DNA from: Melampsora larici-populina 98AG31
Taxonomy: Eukaryota > Basidiomycota > Pucciniomycetes > Pucciniales > Melampsoraceae
Direction of reading: 5' to 3'
DNA length: 64,000 nucleotides
Assembly: GCF_000204055.1 (NCBI RefSeq)
Contig: NW_006768772.1
Coordinates: 1,940,759-2,004,758, forward strand
Shown: one piece after another, positions 1 to 10,423 of the stretch
Position numbering within the stretch: position 1 is the first letter of the stretch
How the letters are laid out: each line of letters opens with the position of its first letter
The notes under the pieces: model-generated
What the model was told of the DNA's origin: nothing
The model's input: the letters and a program-made list of their open reading frames with translations, nothing else
Databases searched by the model: none
Position numbers and translations under genes: made by a program

Positions 1-2020
1 GATGTAAAGCTGCTCCGAGGCCCAAAAAACTCGCGTCTACGTATAGAATAAATGGTTTCTCGAAATCAGGTTGCAGCAAACATGGTGCTGAAGTGAGAAG
101 TTTTTTGACAGTATCCCAGGCTTTCGCCCTCTCAGCCGTAATTGAAAATTCCACTCCCTTTTTCAACAAGTAATATAGAGGGAAAGTAACCTTAGCATAA
201 TTCTCTAAGTACATCCTATAATAACTAGAAAACCCCAAAAAACTTTGTATATCTTTAACCGTCTTTGGCAACGGGCGGTGTATTACTGCTGCGACTTTAT
301 TTTGATCTATTGCCAAGGTCAGTCCTGACACTATGTGTCCTAGGGCTTTTACTTCGTGAAATCCAAATTTGCATTTGTCTAGAGACACAGTAGCTCCTAA
401 AGCTCTGAGTTTCTTCAAAATGGAGTTCAAGGTATTAACATGTTCCTCCCATGTTTCATGAAAGACAATAATATCGTCTATATAAACTATCACATGTCCC
501 TCTCGTAGTTCTTCATAAAACTCAGTATCCATCATCTTCTGAAAGAATGCTGGTGCGTTCTTAATCCCAAATAGCATCCTCTGGTACTCAAATATCCCTA
601 GGTGGCATATTATACGCAAGAATTTCCTGCTACTTTCTGCTACTACATTCTGATGAAAGCCTTTCATCATATCCATTGTGGTGATATATATTGACTTTCC
701 CAGGTTGGTAATGACTTGCTCAATGCGCGGCATAGGGTACCTGTCTGGTACTGTATATGCGTTTAGTGCCCTAAAATCGCCGCACACTCTGGATTTTCCG
801 CCGTGCCATGCTACGACACATGGTGTTGTAATTTCCACGTCTTCATTTTGTCGTACCTTTCTAAGTATTCCCAATTTGAGTAATTCGGTAATATGGATCT
901 CCAGCTCTGCTCTATTCCTAGGGCTGGCTGGGTACGCTGCTTTACGTAAGATAGGAGGGTATGGCTTCTCTACTGTTAATTGTATCTCGACTTCATATTT
1001 CTTAATAGTACCTATTGCGGTCCCTCCTAGACCAAAACTATCTCGATATTCGTTAACTAGTTCGTGGATTTGGCTTGATTTTTGGTTGTCAAGGTTAGTC
1101 CCAGTCACGATTTGTTTACTTGTCTCGGCCGTTAACTTGGGTTTCGTACTGTTTATATTGGATTGTATGGGCATTACCCGCTTTGCTTGCAAAAAAGCGA
1201 ATTTTTTCCGTTTGTTATCATTCCCTATTGTGAAATATTTCTCACAAGTGTGGATGATATCAATACCGTAGAGGGATAAGAAGTCGTCCCCCAGGATAAA
1301 ATACCGTGGTGTGGCATTTCTCATCACTACGAACTCTGGCTGGATTCTGACTGATCCTGCTGTGTGCGGAAAAATCATAGGAATCTCGACGACACCAATA
1401 GCTTCGAGAGTCTCACCACATCCTTTGAATGTTGTGTTACTTTTTGGCAGCATGCGTTTACGCCATTCTGGTAAAGCTCGAGACAGGAATCTTTCACCTA
1501 CCACTGAGCAGGATGCTCCGCTGTCTAGTAGGCAGCCAAATTCTTGATCTTCCACGATGACAGTCGTCATGCTGTGATGGCCTGTTAGGTGAGCTTTGCC
1601 TGCCGCTGGTCTGCTCCTCATTTGTCTTGCATCACTTATCTGTCTACTTTCCAAACCTTTATGCCAGGTTTGTGGTAGTTCAGCCCAAGCTTGCAAATGG
1701 GAAATATCAATTTCCTCGTTGAATGATTCAATGGCTCTGACATTGACGGCGTCAATACTTCTTCCTATGATATGTCTTTCGTGGATTGGCTTGAATACGG
1801 CTTCTGCACCTTGTATTCTCAGCTCTATCTCGTCCTTGTATGAGACGCTCATACCATATGAGTTCATCATATCTGCCCCGAGGATTACTTCCACGTGTCT
1901 GGCGTCAAGAATAATCACGAAATCTATCATTAAAATGCAGGGATGCGTTTCATGGAGAAACTGTATAGGTAGTGTAATTTCACCTAACGCTGTGAGACCT
2001 CCTGATGCACTGTAGTACTT
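1..2020 (-). pseudogene. Ty3/Gypsy Pol: end of retropepsin 1, retropepsin 2, reverse transcriptase, RNase H start
   Basis: Open without a stop from 2020 to position 1. First comes the second half of retropepsin 1, with the ILGAD motif near 1870-1890. A complete second retropepsin follows, with LLDSGASCSVVG near 1508-1535 and YFILGDDFL near 1279-1304. Reverse transcriptase shows VCGDFRALNAYTVPDRYPMP (about 745-800), the catalytic YIDD (about 473-487), and the post-catalytic LGFSSYYR block. At the very edge the RNase H domain opens with ILYVDASFLGLGAAL. Pol activity would need read-through of the TGA at 2021. The domain order identifies Ty3/Gypsy; integrase is not in view. Confidence 0.92.
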
Positions 2021-2797
2021 TCAAATCTGTTCAGGAGCTCGGACTTCTCGTTCCCAATGCATCCATATTTTGTCCAGAATTCGTGGCGTAATAAGTGAAT
2101 GACAAGCTCCTGTATCAATCAACATATTCATCTTCCAGCTGTTGCACATTGTGTTTAGGAAAGGGCTACCCAAAATCTCAGTATTCGTTCTTTGTTCAAT
2201 GAAGGCTGGCCCTTTGGCTATGGTTCCCTCCAAACAGGAGATGTCCATGACTTCAAAAGCTTTTTCAACATCTAAAATACCGGCTGTTCGCGAGGAATCG
2301 TCTTGAATAACTCGATACTCACCGTCGTCGTAGAGCGAGTCATGGTCATCATTAAAGATGATTTCTAATTCTTCACCTGTGGGTGAATGCGGTTCTTCCT
2401 CAATATCCTCTTCGATGACGTTAATGTTCTTACTTTTACGTCTACAAGCTCTGAAGTCATGGCCTGCCTCTGTACTACCGCAGGTATCGCACTTTCCTGG
2501 TACGCGAGTCACCGTTGGTTTCGCTGTAGCAGGTCTTTGAGTTGTGTTACTCCCGCTGGTAGCCTGAGTTTTCCAATCTTGTGCAGGTTTGCTAATTGGT
2601 CTGTCTCTCCCAATGGTGGTCCTCTTCACCACGGCTTCAAAAACTGTGGTGAAGTTCACGAAATCAGTATTCGACCCCAACCTGCTACGCACGGCATGGT
2701 CTAAGTTTCCAGAACACTGATCTAACATCTTATCCACCACTTGCTCATCTGTGGCGCTAGGCTGTGCTGCTTGGAGCCTCTTACGCTGAGTTACCAA
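2021..2797 (-). pseudogene. Ty3/Gypsy Gag C-terminus, Cys motif and start of first retropepsin
   Basis: This segment is in the same frame as the Gag upstream and the Pol downstream. It contains the end of the capsid-like region, a Cys/His motif beginning CDTCGSTEAGHDFRAC (about residues 104-119 of the segment, a CX2C...HX4C-type zinc knuckle), an acidic linker, and the active-site loop of an aspartic protease, MLIDTGACHSLI (near 2095-2128). It stops at TGA 2021-2023 in the middle of that protease; the rest of the fold continues in frame beyond. There is no ATG at its left boundary, so it is not an independent gene. Confidence 0.85.
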
Positions 2798-4435
2798 CTA
2801 CGTCATAATGTCTGTATGGATTCTTGGGTTGAAACGGTCATTGTCAAAAGCTGTTTGCATATTACGACGCCATTCTCTCGTGCTGAATCTTTCGCAAATG
2901 GCGGCTTTCCATTCTTCCCACGAGAATGATTTCTCTTTCCTTTTCTGCAAGAACCACAGTTCTGCCAGTCCTGTAAAGGCCAGTCCCATGCGTGACGTAA
3001 TCAAAGAGTCCGGAACATGCATGGTTTGTTGTATATGATCAACCCATTCGATGAACGTAATGTGATCATATTCCCCAGTGCCACTGAATTTTGGCCAGTC
3101 TTTACCTAAAGGCACCTCCTTTTTGAGCAAATCGAACATTTTGAACTCATAGTCGGGACTGCCTTCTTTTTTAAAGGGCGTCTCTCGATTTTTACCCTTA
3201 TCAGTGTGCCCACTAGATTCAGCTGGCTGCAACCAACTTTCGTCTCCTGTTGGTGGCGGTTGCAGACCCGGTGATTCCCGTTTTTGCACCGTCATCTTCT
3301 GCTCTGACTGGACCCTGCCCTGAGGTTCGCGCATGTGTGGTGGTAATTCCCTGGTCTGTTCTTCAACTTCTTTGTTAGTTGAATTTCCGCGTGAGTTTTG
3401 TTTGAGCGCAATGTTGGAGAGAAGTTTGATAACTTCCTCGTTATGGGATCTCATAAGTAACAATTCCTCACTCTGTTGCCCCACCGAAGCTTGCAGTTGT
3501 TTAATGATGGCTTGCATACTCGCTATCTGATCGTGTGTCTTCTTAGCATACTGATCAGTATGAATCGGTGCTACACTACTTTCCCTGATTGTATCGTTAG
3601 TTGCTCTCATGTTGTTGTTCAGGACATGTATTATCTTATTCGTCTCTCTGCTGATCTCATCTAGATGTTTTTTATGTTCATCAATCATCTTATGGCGCGT
3701 TGCACTTATGTCATCCCCGACTACTTTCATTGTCTCGTTTGTCCAATTGTGCAACTCCTCTTTAAAGGAGGTGATGCCCTCTGATGACTGTTTAACCGCT
3801 AAACCTACTTGATTCAGAACTCTCACTTGCTCATTAACATTTTTAATCAGACCTGATATGGTTCTGTCAAGGGTATCAATTCTCTTACTATCGTAGATGT
3901 TTTTGACAAGTTCCTCAATGGTATGTATTTCGCCTAACAGTCTCTCATGACTAAGTACAATAGGGTCAAGGTACAATTTCAAATGATGCAACACAGGGTT
4001 CATGAGTTCTCGGTCTAAAGGGAGGATGGTGAGCTCTAAGTCCTCGCTGCTATCCCTGCCTCCTTGATCATCTGAAGGGCCAGCTCTCCTTTTGTCATGG
4101 TTGCTCGTGGAGGTGGATGGTTTCCTTTCTGTTGATGAGCTGATGTCGAAACTTTGGAACCCTTTCTCTTCTCGAAGGTGTTCCAATCCCAATGACCTGG
4201 ATTCCAGTTGTTGGTTCTCTCCATTAAGTACTTGTAACCCATCAACTTGGCCAATTGACGAAGGTGCGCTTTGCCTTTGAGGGTCGCTTTTTTGAAAGCC
4301 TGCCGGTCTCTCTGATTTCTCGCTGCCTCCCAGGCTTTGTCGTTCGAATTGTGCATCAAGAGCAGGTCCGTTTCTTCTGCCGTCAAAAGCCGTCTGTGCC
4401 CTTTTGGAGGTGGTGGTGAAAATATTGGCTCTCAC
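2798..4435 (-). pseudogene. Ty3/Gypsy Gag, N-terminal and capsid part (ends at internal TAG)
   Basis: 545 codons from the ATG at 4435. The N-terminal half is polar and rich in Q, E, K and S; residues about 150-340 read as heptad-like helical coiled coil. The C-terminal part (about 440-545) has the look of a retrotransposon capsid domain, with a W-rich stretch FIEWVDHIQQ and later WKAAICERFS. The TAG at 2798-2800 falls inside this capsid-like region and the same frame continues directly into 2021-2797, so the stop is a lesion rather than a normal Gag/Pol boundary. A change of CAG to TAG would explain it; that is inference. Confidence 0.85.
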
Positions 4436-4436
4436 A

Positions 4437-4546
4437 TACCGGTCTGTGCCTCATACTCGCACTACACACACACACCTCATATCTGATCAGACTGGTCTGC
4501 TCTCATCCACATGCACACAACACCAAATACAAAACAGACTGGTCTG
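4437..4546. repeat. Palindromic CAGACTGGTCTG motifs in the Ty3 leader
   Basis: Two copies of the 12-base near-palindrome CAGACTGGTCTG lie at 4488-4499 and 4535-4546, with a related partial ACCGGTCTG at about 4438 and a degenerate CAGGCTGGTC near 4569. They sit immediately upstream of the Gag start codon of the minus-strand element. The same motif is amplified at 14756-15034. Confidence 0.7.
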
Positions 4547-4569
4547 AACTCATTTTTTGAAACACATCA

Positions 4570-5216
4570 GGCTGGTCCAATCCATCCGAATACATCACCA
4601 ACACAACAAATCAAACGATCACACGTGATCTTCAACTCAAAGCTCACAATCAATTGTGCATCATTTGATCCTTCCTCAGACCACTCATTGAATGTTCAAC
4701 CTCTGTGAGCATGCGAGAATATCTTGTATCCATTACATTGAGGCTACAAAAAGAGAACATAAAAAGAATAGAGTCGGACAGTACGGTAAAAATGCAAAAA
4801 AGGAAAAGGACAAGAGAAAACATATGAAATGCAATATGTATATGAAGAAGTTATTAAATGAATGCGATTCAATGAGATCCAAATTCTTTCATATTGCAAT
4901 GAACTCTTTTCATTTCATTAAAAATTCGGACTCAATATACATTAGTACTGTATGATTTGAAACTAGATCAGTACTCTGACTGGATTTCTTTTCTCGTGTG
5001 GTTCAAAGCCAATTGAATTTCAACGATTTATTGTATGTAATTTGTCTCCAATTCATACATAAGTTATCATTGGTCCTCGTCAACACAATCTGATCCCTCG
5101 CTGGCTCGAAGCGTGCGAGACACAGCATGGAACCAGATTGTGCTTAAATCAGCGGTACAATGTGTAAGTATGTATGATGTATTTCTTTTCAAATATTCAA
5201 ATCAAAAATTGTCAAT
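4570..5216. other. Non-coding stretch between Ty3 leader and MITE
   Basis: AT-rich DNA with no convincing gene. A weak imperfect inverted repeat (CACAATCTG near 5084, CAGATTGTG near 5134) is the only structure seen. The 5' LTR expected here for the minus-strand Ty3 element could not be delimited. Confidence 0.4.
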
Positions 5217-5471
5217 TAGGGTGTTCAAACCTCAAAATCAATTCATGCAAGTTTTGTGCAAGTTCTGTGCAAGATATGAATAGAACTTGCACGGATCTTG
5301 CACAAAACTTGCAAGAGTCGGTCTCGCACGGTTTTTGCACGGTTTGGAACACAATAACTCGGGTTGTCAAAAAAATTACTGTGCAAGATTAGTGCAAAAA
5401 ATCTTGCACGGATCTTGCACGGATCTTGCACGTCGGTCTTGCACATTTCTTGCACAGGTTTGAACACCCTA
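5217..5471. mobile_element. 255 bp MITE, TIR TAGGGTGTTCAAACCT, dense TTGCAC repeats
   Basis: Perfect 16 bp terminal inverted repeats TAGGGTGTTCAAACCT (5217-5232) and its reverse complement (5456-5471). The flanks can be read either as a 3 bp target duplication AAT outside these ends, or as a TA duplication with the element starting at GGGTG. The interior has no coding capacity and carries about a dozen TTGCAC / GTGCAA hexamers, GTGCAAG-oriented near the left end and CTTGCAC-oriented near the right. This gives strong potential for a folded hairpin and looks like subterminal transposase-binding sites. Superfamily is not certain (Tc1/mariner-like if the duplication is TA). Confidence 0.85.
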
Positions 5472-5960
5472 AATGAAAATGAATTGTACAACTATTTTAT
5501 CTTCCATATGCCTGCCGGAAAAAAACAAACACGACTTGATGACAAATTGATTTGTTCTTTGTTCATTCTTTAATTCAATGATCTAGCTCATTCTTTTTGT
5601 TATTCCGATCAGAAAAGTTTGTATTCATCAATTGAAATCAGTTCTTTTTCAGGCTTGCATTTTGATTACAACTGTATTCAAAACAATTTATATCAAGTCT
5701 CAAAAAGCAAATAAAGAAAATGAGACAACAACAATTGAAAAAGAAATCGATTTGTTTACAAGAACATTACATTTCATGTTTTGAAAAGTAATCTGATGAC
5801 TTTGATCCAAAATCGAGGTGAAAAGTATTTAAAATTTCTCCATCACAAATTGATTAAACATCCGATCCATCATATGAAGAGTGAATCATCTACAAAACAA
5901 AGATCAGAATGTTAGGCACAGGGCAATGTAACTATTTAGATGATCCAGGACTCACTAGTC
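5472..5960. other. Non-coding AT-rich stretch
   Basis: No gene or repeat structure recognised. It probably contains the 3' untranslated region of the minus-strand gene ending at 5961. Confidence 0.4.
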
Positions 5961-7979
5961 TCATACAAGCTGACAACTATTGTTACCACTTGCACCGTTA
6001 GCCGCATTAGGATTGGAAACACCTCCGTTAGGATTGTTTTCGGGTCCGTGAAGGTTGTTGCAAGAGTTGGGATTGTTTTCAGCGTTATTGTTGGAGTTAG
6101 GATTGTTTTCAGAGTTGTTATTGGAGTTAGAATCACTTTCAGGTCGTTGAGAATTGTTGTTACCCCCATTAGGATTGGCTGTAGCCCCGTGAGAATCGCC
6201 ATTGGGTCCTTGTGCATTGAGATGATGATCCTGAGGAGCGTTGCCTGGAGATTGTCCCTTCTTGATCATGAATTTCCCCTTGTCAATATTGCTCATCCAG
6301 TTTCGTCTGGCCTTGGCAGACATCCCTAAGAAACCCTTGTTGAAGTCTTCATTCGACAGAGCGGAGTCAGACGCCCGTTCAACAATCACATCAATTTTTC
6401 GGTCTTTGATGGCCCCAATGGGATCAGCAATACGAGGAAATGGAGGAGCGTCTTTGCCAAGGACATTGACTAGTAAAAAGTGGGGATCAATTATTTCTAG
6501 ATCAAGAGAAAGCTTTTGAGGTAGATGTAGATGACTTACCCAAAAGGGTTTTCAACTTGAGGGTAAGGTCCTTTTTATCCTTATCGGATTGATTATTTGA
6601 AGACTTTTGAGTTTCAGTGCCAGATTTAGCGGCTGCGTTGGCAGCTGCAACTGCTCTTACTTCATCAATTGTCGAACCATTTTGGCAGTAGATAGGGAAA
6701 ATTTGCTGCAAATCTGCCTTCTTACTGACCCAGTCGGAAATTTCGTCCCGACTAGTATACTCGCGACACCATCCATGCCCTGCGCTAGTAGAACTGCAAG
6801 CTATGATATAATAATCTAAACCAAAAAGTTGATGGTCTCGTGATAACTGTGGTCAAAAGCATTTGATTATCATAAATCAAAATAAGTGATCGATCTAAAA
6901 TGTAATCAAAATTTACTTACTTGTTGAGCTATCTTGCGAAAAGATTGGAGAGAGCGCTTCTCCTGTTTTTGGGAAGCTGCAGCAGGGGTATTGAGCTCTC
7001 GATCTCGGGCCACTTTCTTCATGTCAACCAAGTCTTCATAGATTGGGCGGTACCGAAGTTCGTCTTCATGGCTAAGCTTTGTAATCTCTGGGATAAGGAT
7101 GACAGGGTCGCCAAATGAGTCGGTCTCTTCACTGGTGGTTACAGATGAGTAGTCTGGGTATCCGCCAAGAGCGTAGAATACCTGGGCCGTGAACACTTCA
7201 CGTTCGGTCACCGTGAGGGCGTTATAAGTATCCGAGTTGGCCTTATTGCGAATTGCAAGCAATTCCGACGCCTCGGGGTGTCCTCGAGGTGGCACTGAGA
7301 GATTCGAGATATAGTATCACAGTATCAGCAATTGATCAAGGCTAGAGATGTCTTACTTCCTTACTTGGGTAATCGTTTGCTGCAAGCGCAAAGCTAAGCC
7401 ACCGATGCCAGGGATTTTCCCCATGAGTTCCACCGAGTAAGCCCCTGAAAAGAATGTACAGTCAGTATGATCGTGCTATCACAAAGCTTGGCTGCTAAAT
7501 GTACTTGAATAGACTCACAGACTTCTTTTCAAGTTGTTGACACATACTCCTGATGCCAGCGCAATCATGTGAAGCGTATGGTCCATTTTCCCTAGGACAG
7601 CCAGTCCTTCGGCAAGAACCGCTGCGCTGATCTGGTGGTTTGAAGACGACTGTTTTTTCAACTGGTCTTGAATCCGCGGAATAGGCCAAGAGTCTTGAAA
7701 GGTCTGATAGTTTTGAAGGGTGATCATAGAGATGTCGACATCGTCTGGTGTTTGACGTTGGTCTTGAGTAGCAGACGGGGTCGGGAGATGGTCTCCTTGA
7801 TCTTCTACACGAGTAGATGCTGAGTCATCATTAGTCGTAGATCCACGGGTGCGCTTGGTTTGACGGCGGGGACGCTTGGCTGCTGGTGATGTATCGTTGG
7901 TTGTCTGGGTGGTAGAATGACGGGCCTGGTTCGATCGAGTGGCACGTGTGGTGGTTCGTCGACGAGGTGATGGTGGCAT
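5961..7979 (-). CDS. Unknown spliced protein with Asn-rich tail, 576 aa
   Basis: Five exons on the minus strand: 7979-7519, 7444-7365, 7294-6921, 6846-6540, 6469-5961. All introns have GT-AG borders, phases are consistent and the exon sum is 1731 nt (576 codons plus stop), which supports the model. The N-terminus is a basic, low-complexity, nuclear-looking region (RRRTTTRATRSNQ, then KRPRRQTKRTR). The middle has a conserved-looking NPWHRWLSFALAAN block and the sequence DYYIIACSSTS. Near the C-terminus is KARRNWMSNIDKGKF, followed by a run of NNN, NPNS and NNPNG repeats. I do not recognise a named family; the impression of a multicopy rust gene family is recollection, not shown here. It lies between transposons, so it could be element-borne. 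Confidence 0.7.
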
Positions 7980-10423
7980 GGCTTGAGGTGTGATAGGGTG
8001 TGATGAAAAGGAGTTGAAGGGGTTGAGGGTTTGGAAATCAGATCAAAAAAGACTCGTGTCAAAAATCATATAGTCAAGATAGTGGTTTGTGGTTTGTGAT
8101 TGGGGGGATTTGAAAGACAAACTTCAATTTAAGTGTTGCATGAAGGCAGCCAAAAAGAAATAGAGTCCTACCTGCGCTCCTTTGTCAATATCAAGTTCCT
8201 TTGGGGATATGCTGGATACACCTAAATATGATGCGAGTGATCAGGCCGTTCGTTTGGATATGTGTGCTGGACCCTGGTAGGTGATGGAGAGAAGCTGAAA
8301 CTACGCAAAGTTTCAGCCATCCTAGGGTTTTATCATCAGATTTAATGGTTTTTGGGATGAGATATCTCGTTTTGACCCTGCCACAAAACGATATGAAATT
8401 CTCAAATTTATGTACCTTTAGTAATATCTATTATGTGGTTGTGACTAGCACACCTATACCAACTCAAATGGACCTATATTGATTCAAGGGACCCACTTCA
8501 CACCCGTATTACCCTTTCATATGCTTTGGATCGACAGTAAGTAGCAGGTAACAGTGGATAGTATGATATCCACTCAACCTAAGTTCTCTCAATATATTTC
8601 TTTTCCAAAGTCAAGCAAATGCCGTATTGTATCATTTCAAAAGACTTTGTAAGGCGAACGTAAAATATGTAGGTGTACCTGCTGTGTCTTGAGGGTATAG
8701 ATTGATAGCTAATATGTAAATGGCAAAAGACATCACCTTTGAACTATCATTTGTGCAATGGTGATATTGAGCAATCATGAGGGTTTTGAGTGTGGTTTCG
8801 TCCAGCCTTTAATTGATCTGGTGCGTGAGGGAACCTCGAGAGGCTTTCAAGTTGTACTATTGGTCTCTTGAGTAAATATTGATCTCATTCAGGACCTTTT
8901 TAAGCTACTGTTATTTGTCATGTTGTATAGAGTATAATCAATCACCAACCACCTCTTTGGTACAAATCTATGTCATTAAGAACTGCATTTTTATGACCGT
9001 ACTTGTGTATAAGGAAAAGCATGGAGTTTTTCAGTTGAGTGAAAAAAAGTGTACTTACTTTCTGCTATAGCATAAGGTCAGTAATATAATTCAAGTGGGC
9101 AGGTTTACTTGGAGACTACATACCTCTTGACTACTCATAGGTGATTCTGAGAGCTGCACTGAGCATCATATGGGGAAAAAGTTGTGAAGTTGTGGTTGAA
9201 TTGGCCACGTTTTCTGAAGCAGGTAGCATGGGGCTATCAAATTTGCCACAACTTGAATAAATAACAAAAAAAGTGCAGCCTACCCCAAACACACTGAGAC
9301 TATGATAATTTGTAGCACAGAAATGGCATCATATGTCATTTCTGTGCTACAAATTTTTAATGGTGGATACCTTGATGATGCTTGATGATGCATCTCTATG
9401 AAGGGCAGCAAAAGATTGCATCTGTTACATCACACTTGCCTCATCTGCATTGGGTCAGTGTTATGTTACCAAAAAGCTAGATACCTCAAGTCAAGTAGCT
9501 AACACCTTCTGCTGATTGTTTGTTATGATTGTACTCGATGATAATTATTAATTTATGATTACTGTCTTTGTTATTTTTTCATCTATTCAACAATGGCAAA
9601 AGTTGGATGAGCTTTCAGGAAGAGTTCCATCTTCTGCCGCTCAGACTTCTCAAGACATCATGAGTGATTTCTGGTCACCTTGGAATGTTAGTTTTTGATT
9701 GATTGTACTCATTTAACAGTATTGATTTATGTTAATGGCTATTCTACCTTGCTAGTTATTTAATTATTCACCAAGAACCATGACTGGTCGAAGCTGCGGC
9801 AAGGGTGCCTTCACTTGCAGCTCAGTGTTATAGATCCATAATGAGATCTTACTCATGATCTATGAATGTTAGTTTTTGATTGATTGTACTCACTCAATTC
9901 TATTACTTTCCGATGATTGTCACTTTGCCGTTTTTTATCTGCTATCAGCTCAGCGTTAACACCCATAACACGCAACTTCTCACCACCTATGAACATCAGT
10001 TCTGATTGGGGCTAGGTAGCTCTATTAATTTTATTGTTGGAATATAATGAGAGATAGGAACAGACGGCAGAAAAGCCATATGGATGTCCATCAGTTGTAG
10101 TCAAAGGTCAACATAACTACTTGTAGTCTTCTTTTCACCTTCAAAAGAAGGTATTCCGTATGACTATGACTAACATCAAAGATCAATCATTACCTTTGGA
10201 GAGTGAGATTCCGTTTGCTGACAAGCTCTGTCATCTGCCAAACTGTTCCTAGAATATTAAATTACGTCATCGTGTGTCTTGAAATGGTTTCTTAGTCTTG
10301 ATTTGGAAATCTATATTCACCAAAAAGGCTATAAATTTTATGCTAAGAAAAAGGCACAAGAGTTTCAGCTATGTAGAATTGAGAAATAGAAATCGAACCA
10401 CTCCTTGACCACTCACCTCCCAA
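7980..10423. other. Long intergenic stretch, mostly featureless
   Basis: About 2.4 kb without a supportable gene, upstream of two divergent genes. Two structures stand out: a perfect 19 bp inverted repeat at 9307-9355, and degenerate direct repeats spaced by about 180 bp around 9690-10000 sharing the block GTTAGTTTTTGATTGATTGT (near 9689 and 9867). Confidence 0.5.
9307..9355. repeat. Perfect 19 bp stem hairpin
   Basis: AATTTGTAGCACAGAAATG (9307-9325) and its exact reverse complement (9337-9355) are separated by 11 bases. No poly-T tail or gene end is nearby, so a terminator is not indicated. It could be a relic of a very small MITE or a hairpin RNA precursor. Confidence 0.7.

Larger units (their letters stand above)
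1..4560 (-). mobile_element. Ty3/Gypsy LTR retrotransposon, left part outside window
   Basis: One minus-strand reading frame runs from the Gag start at 4435 to the window edge, encoding in order a coiled-coil Gag, a zinc-knuckle-like segment, two retropepsin domains, reverse transcriptase and the start of RNase H. The PR-RT-RH order is that of Ty3/Gypsy elements. Integrase and the 3' LTR would lie beyond position 1. No clear 5' LTR is seen to the right of Gag; instead the leader at 4437-4546 holds palindromic CAGACTGGTCTG motifs. Two in-frame stops (2798-2800 and 2021-2023) make this copy probably non-functional. Confidence 0.93.

Noticed and set aside
678..2015. Plus-strand open frames over the Ty3 Pol region
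   Set aside because: They are antisense shadows of the minus-strand protease/RT frame, which carries all the motifs.
2798..2800. Programmed stop-codon read-through between Gag and Pol
   Set aside because: The TAG lies within the capsid-like region rather than at the Gag/Pol border, and a second, different stop (TGA) interrupts the first protease. Two mutations are simpler.
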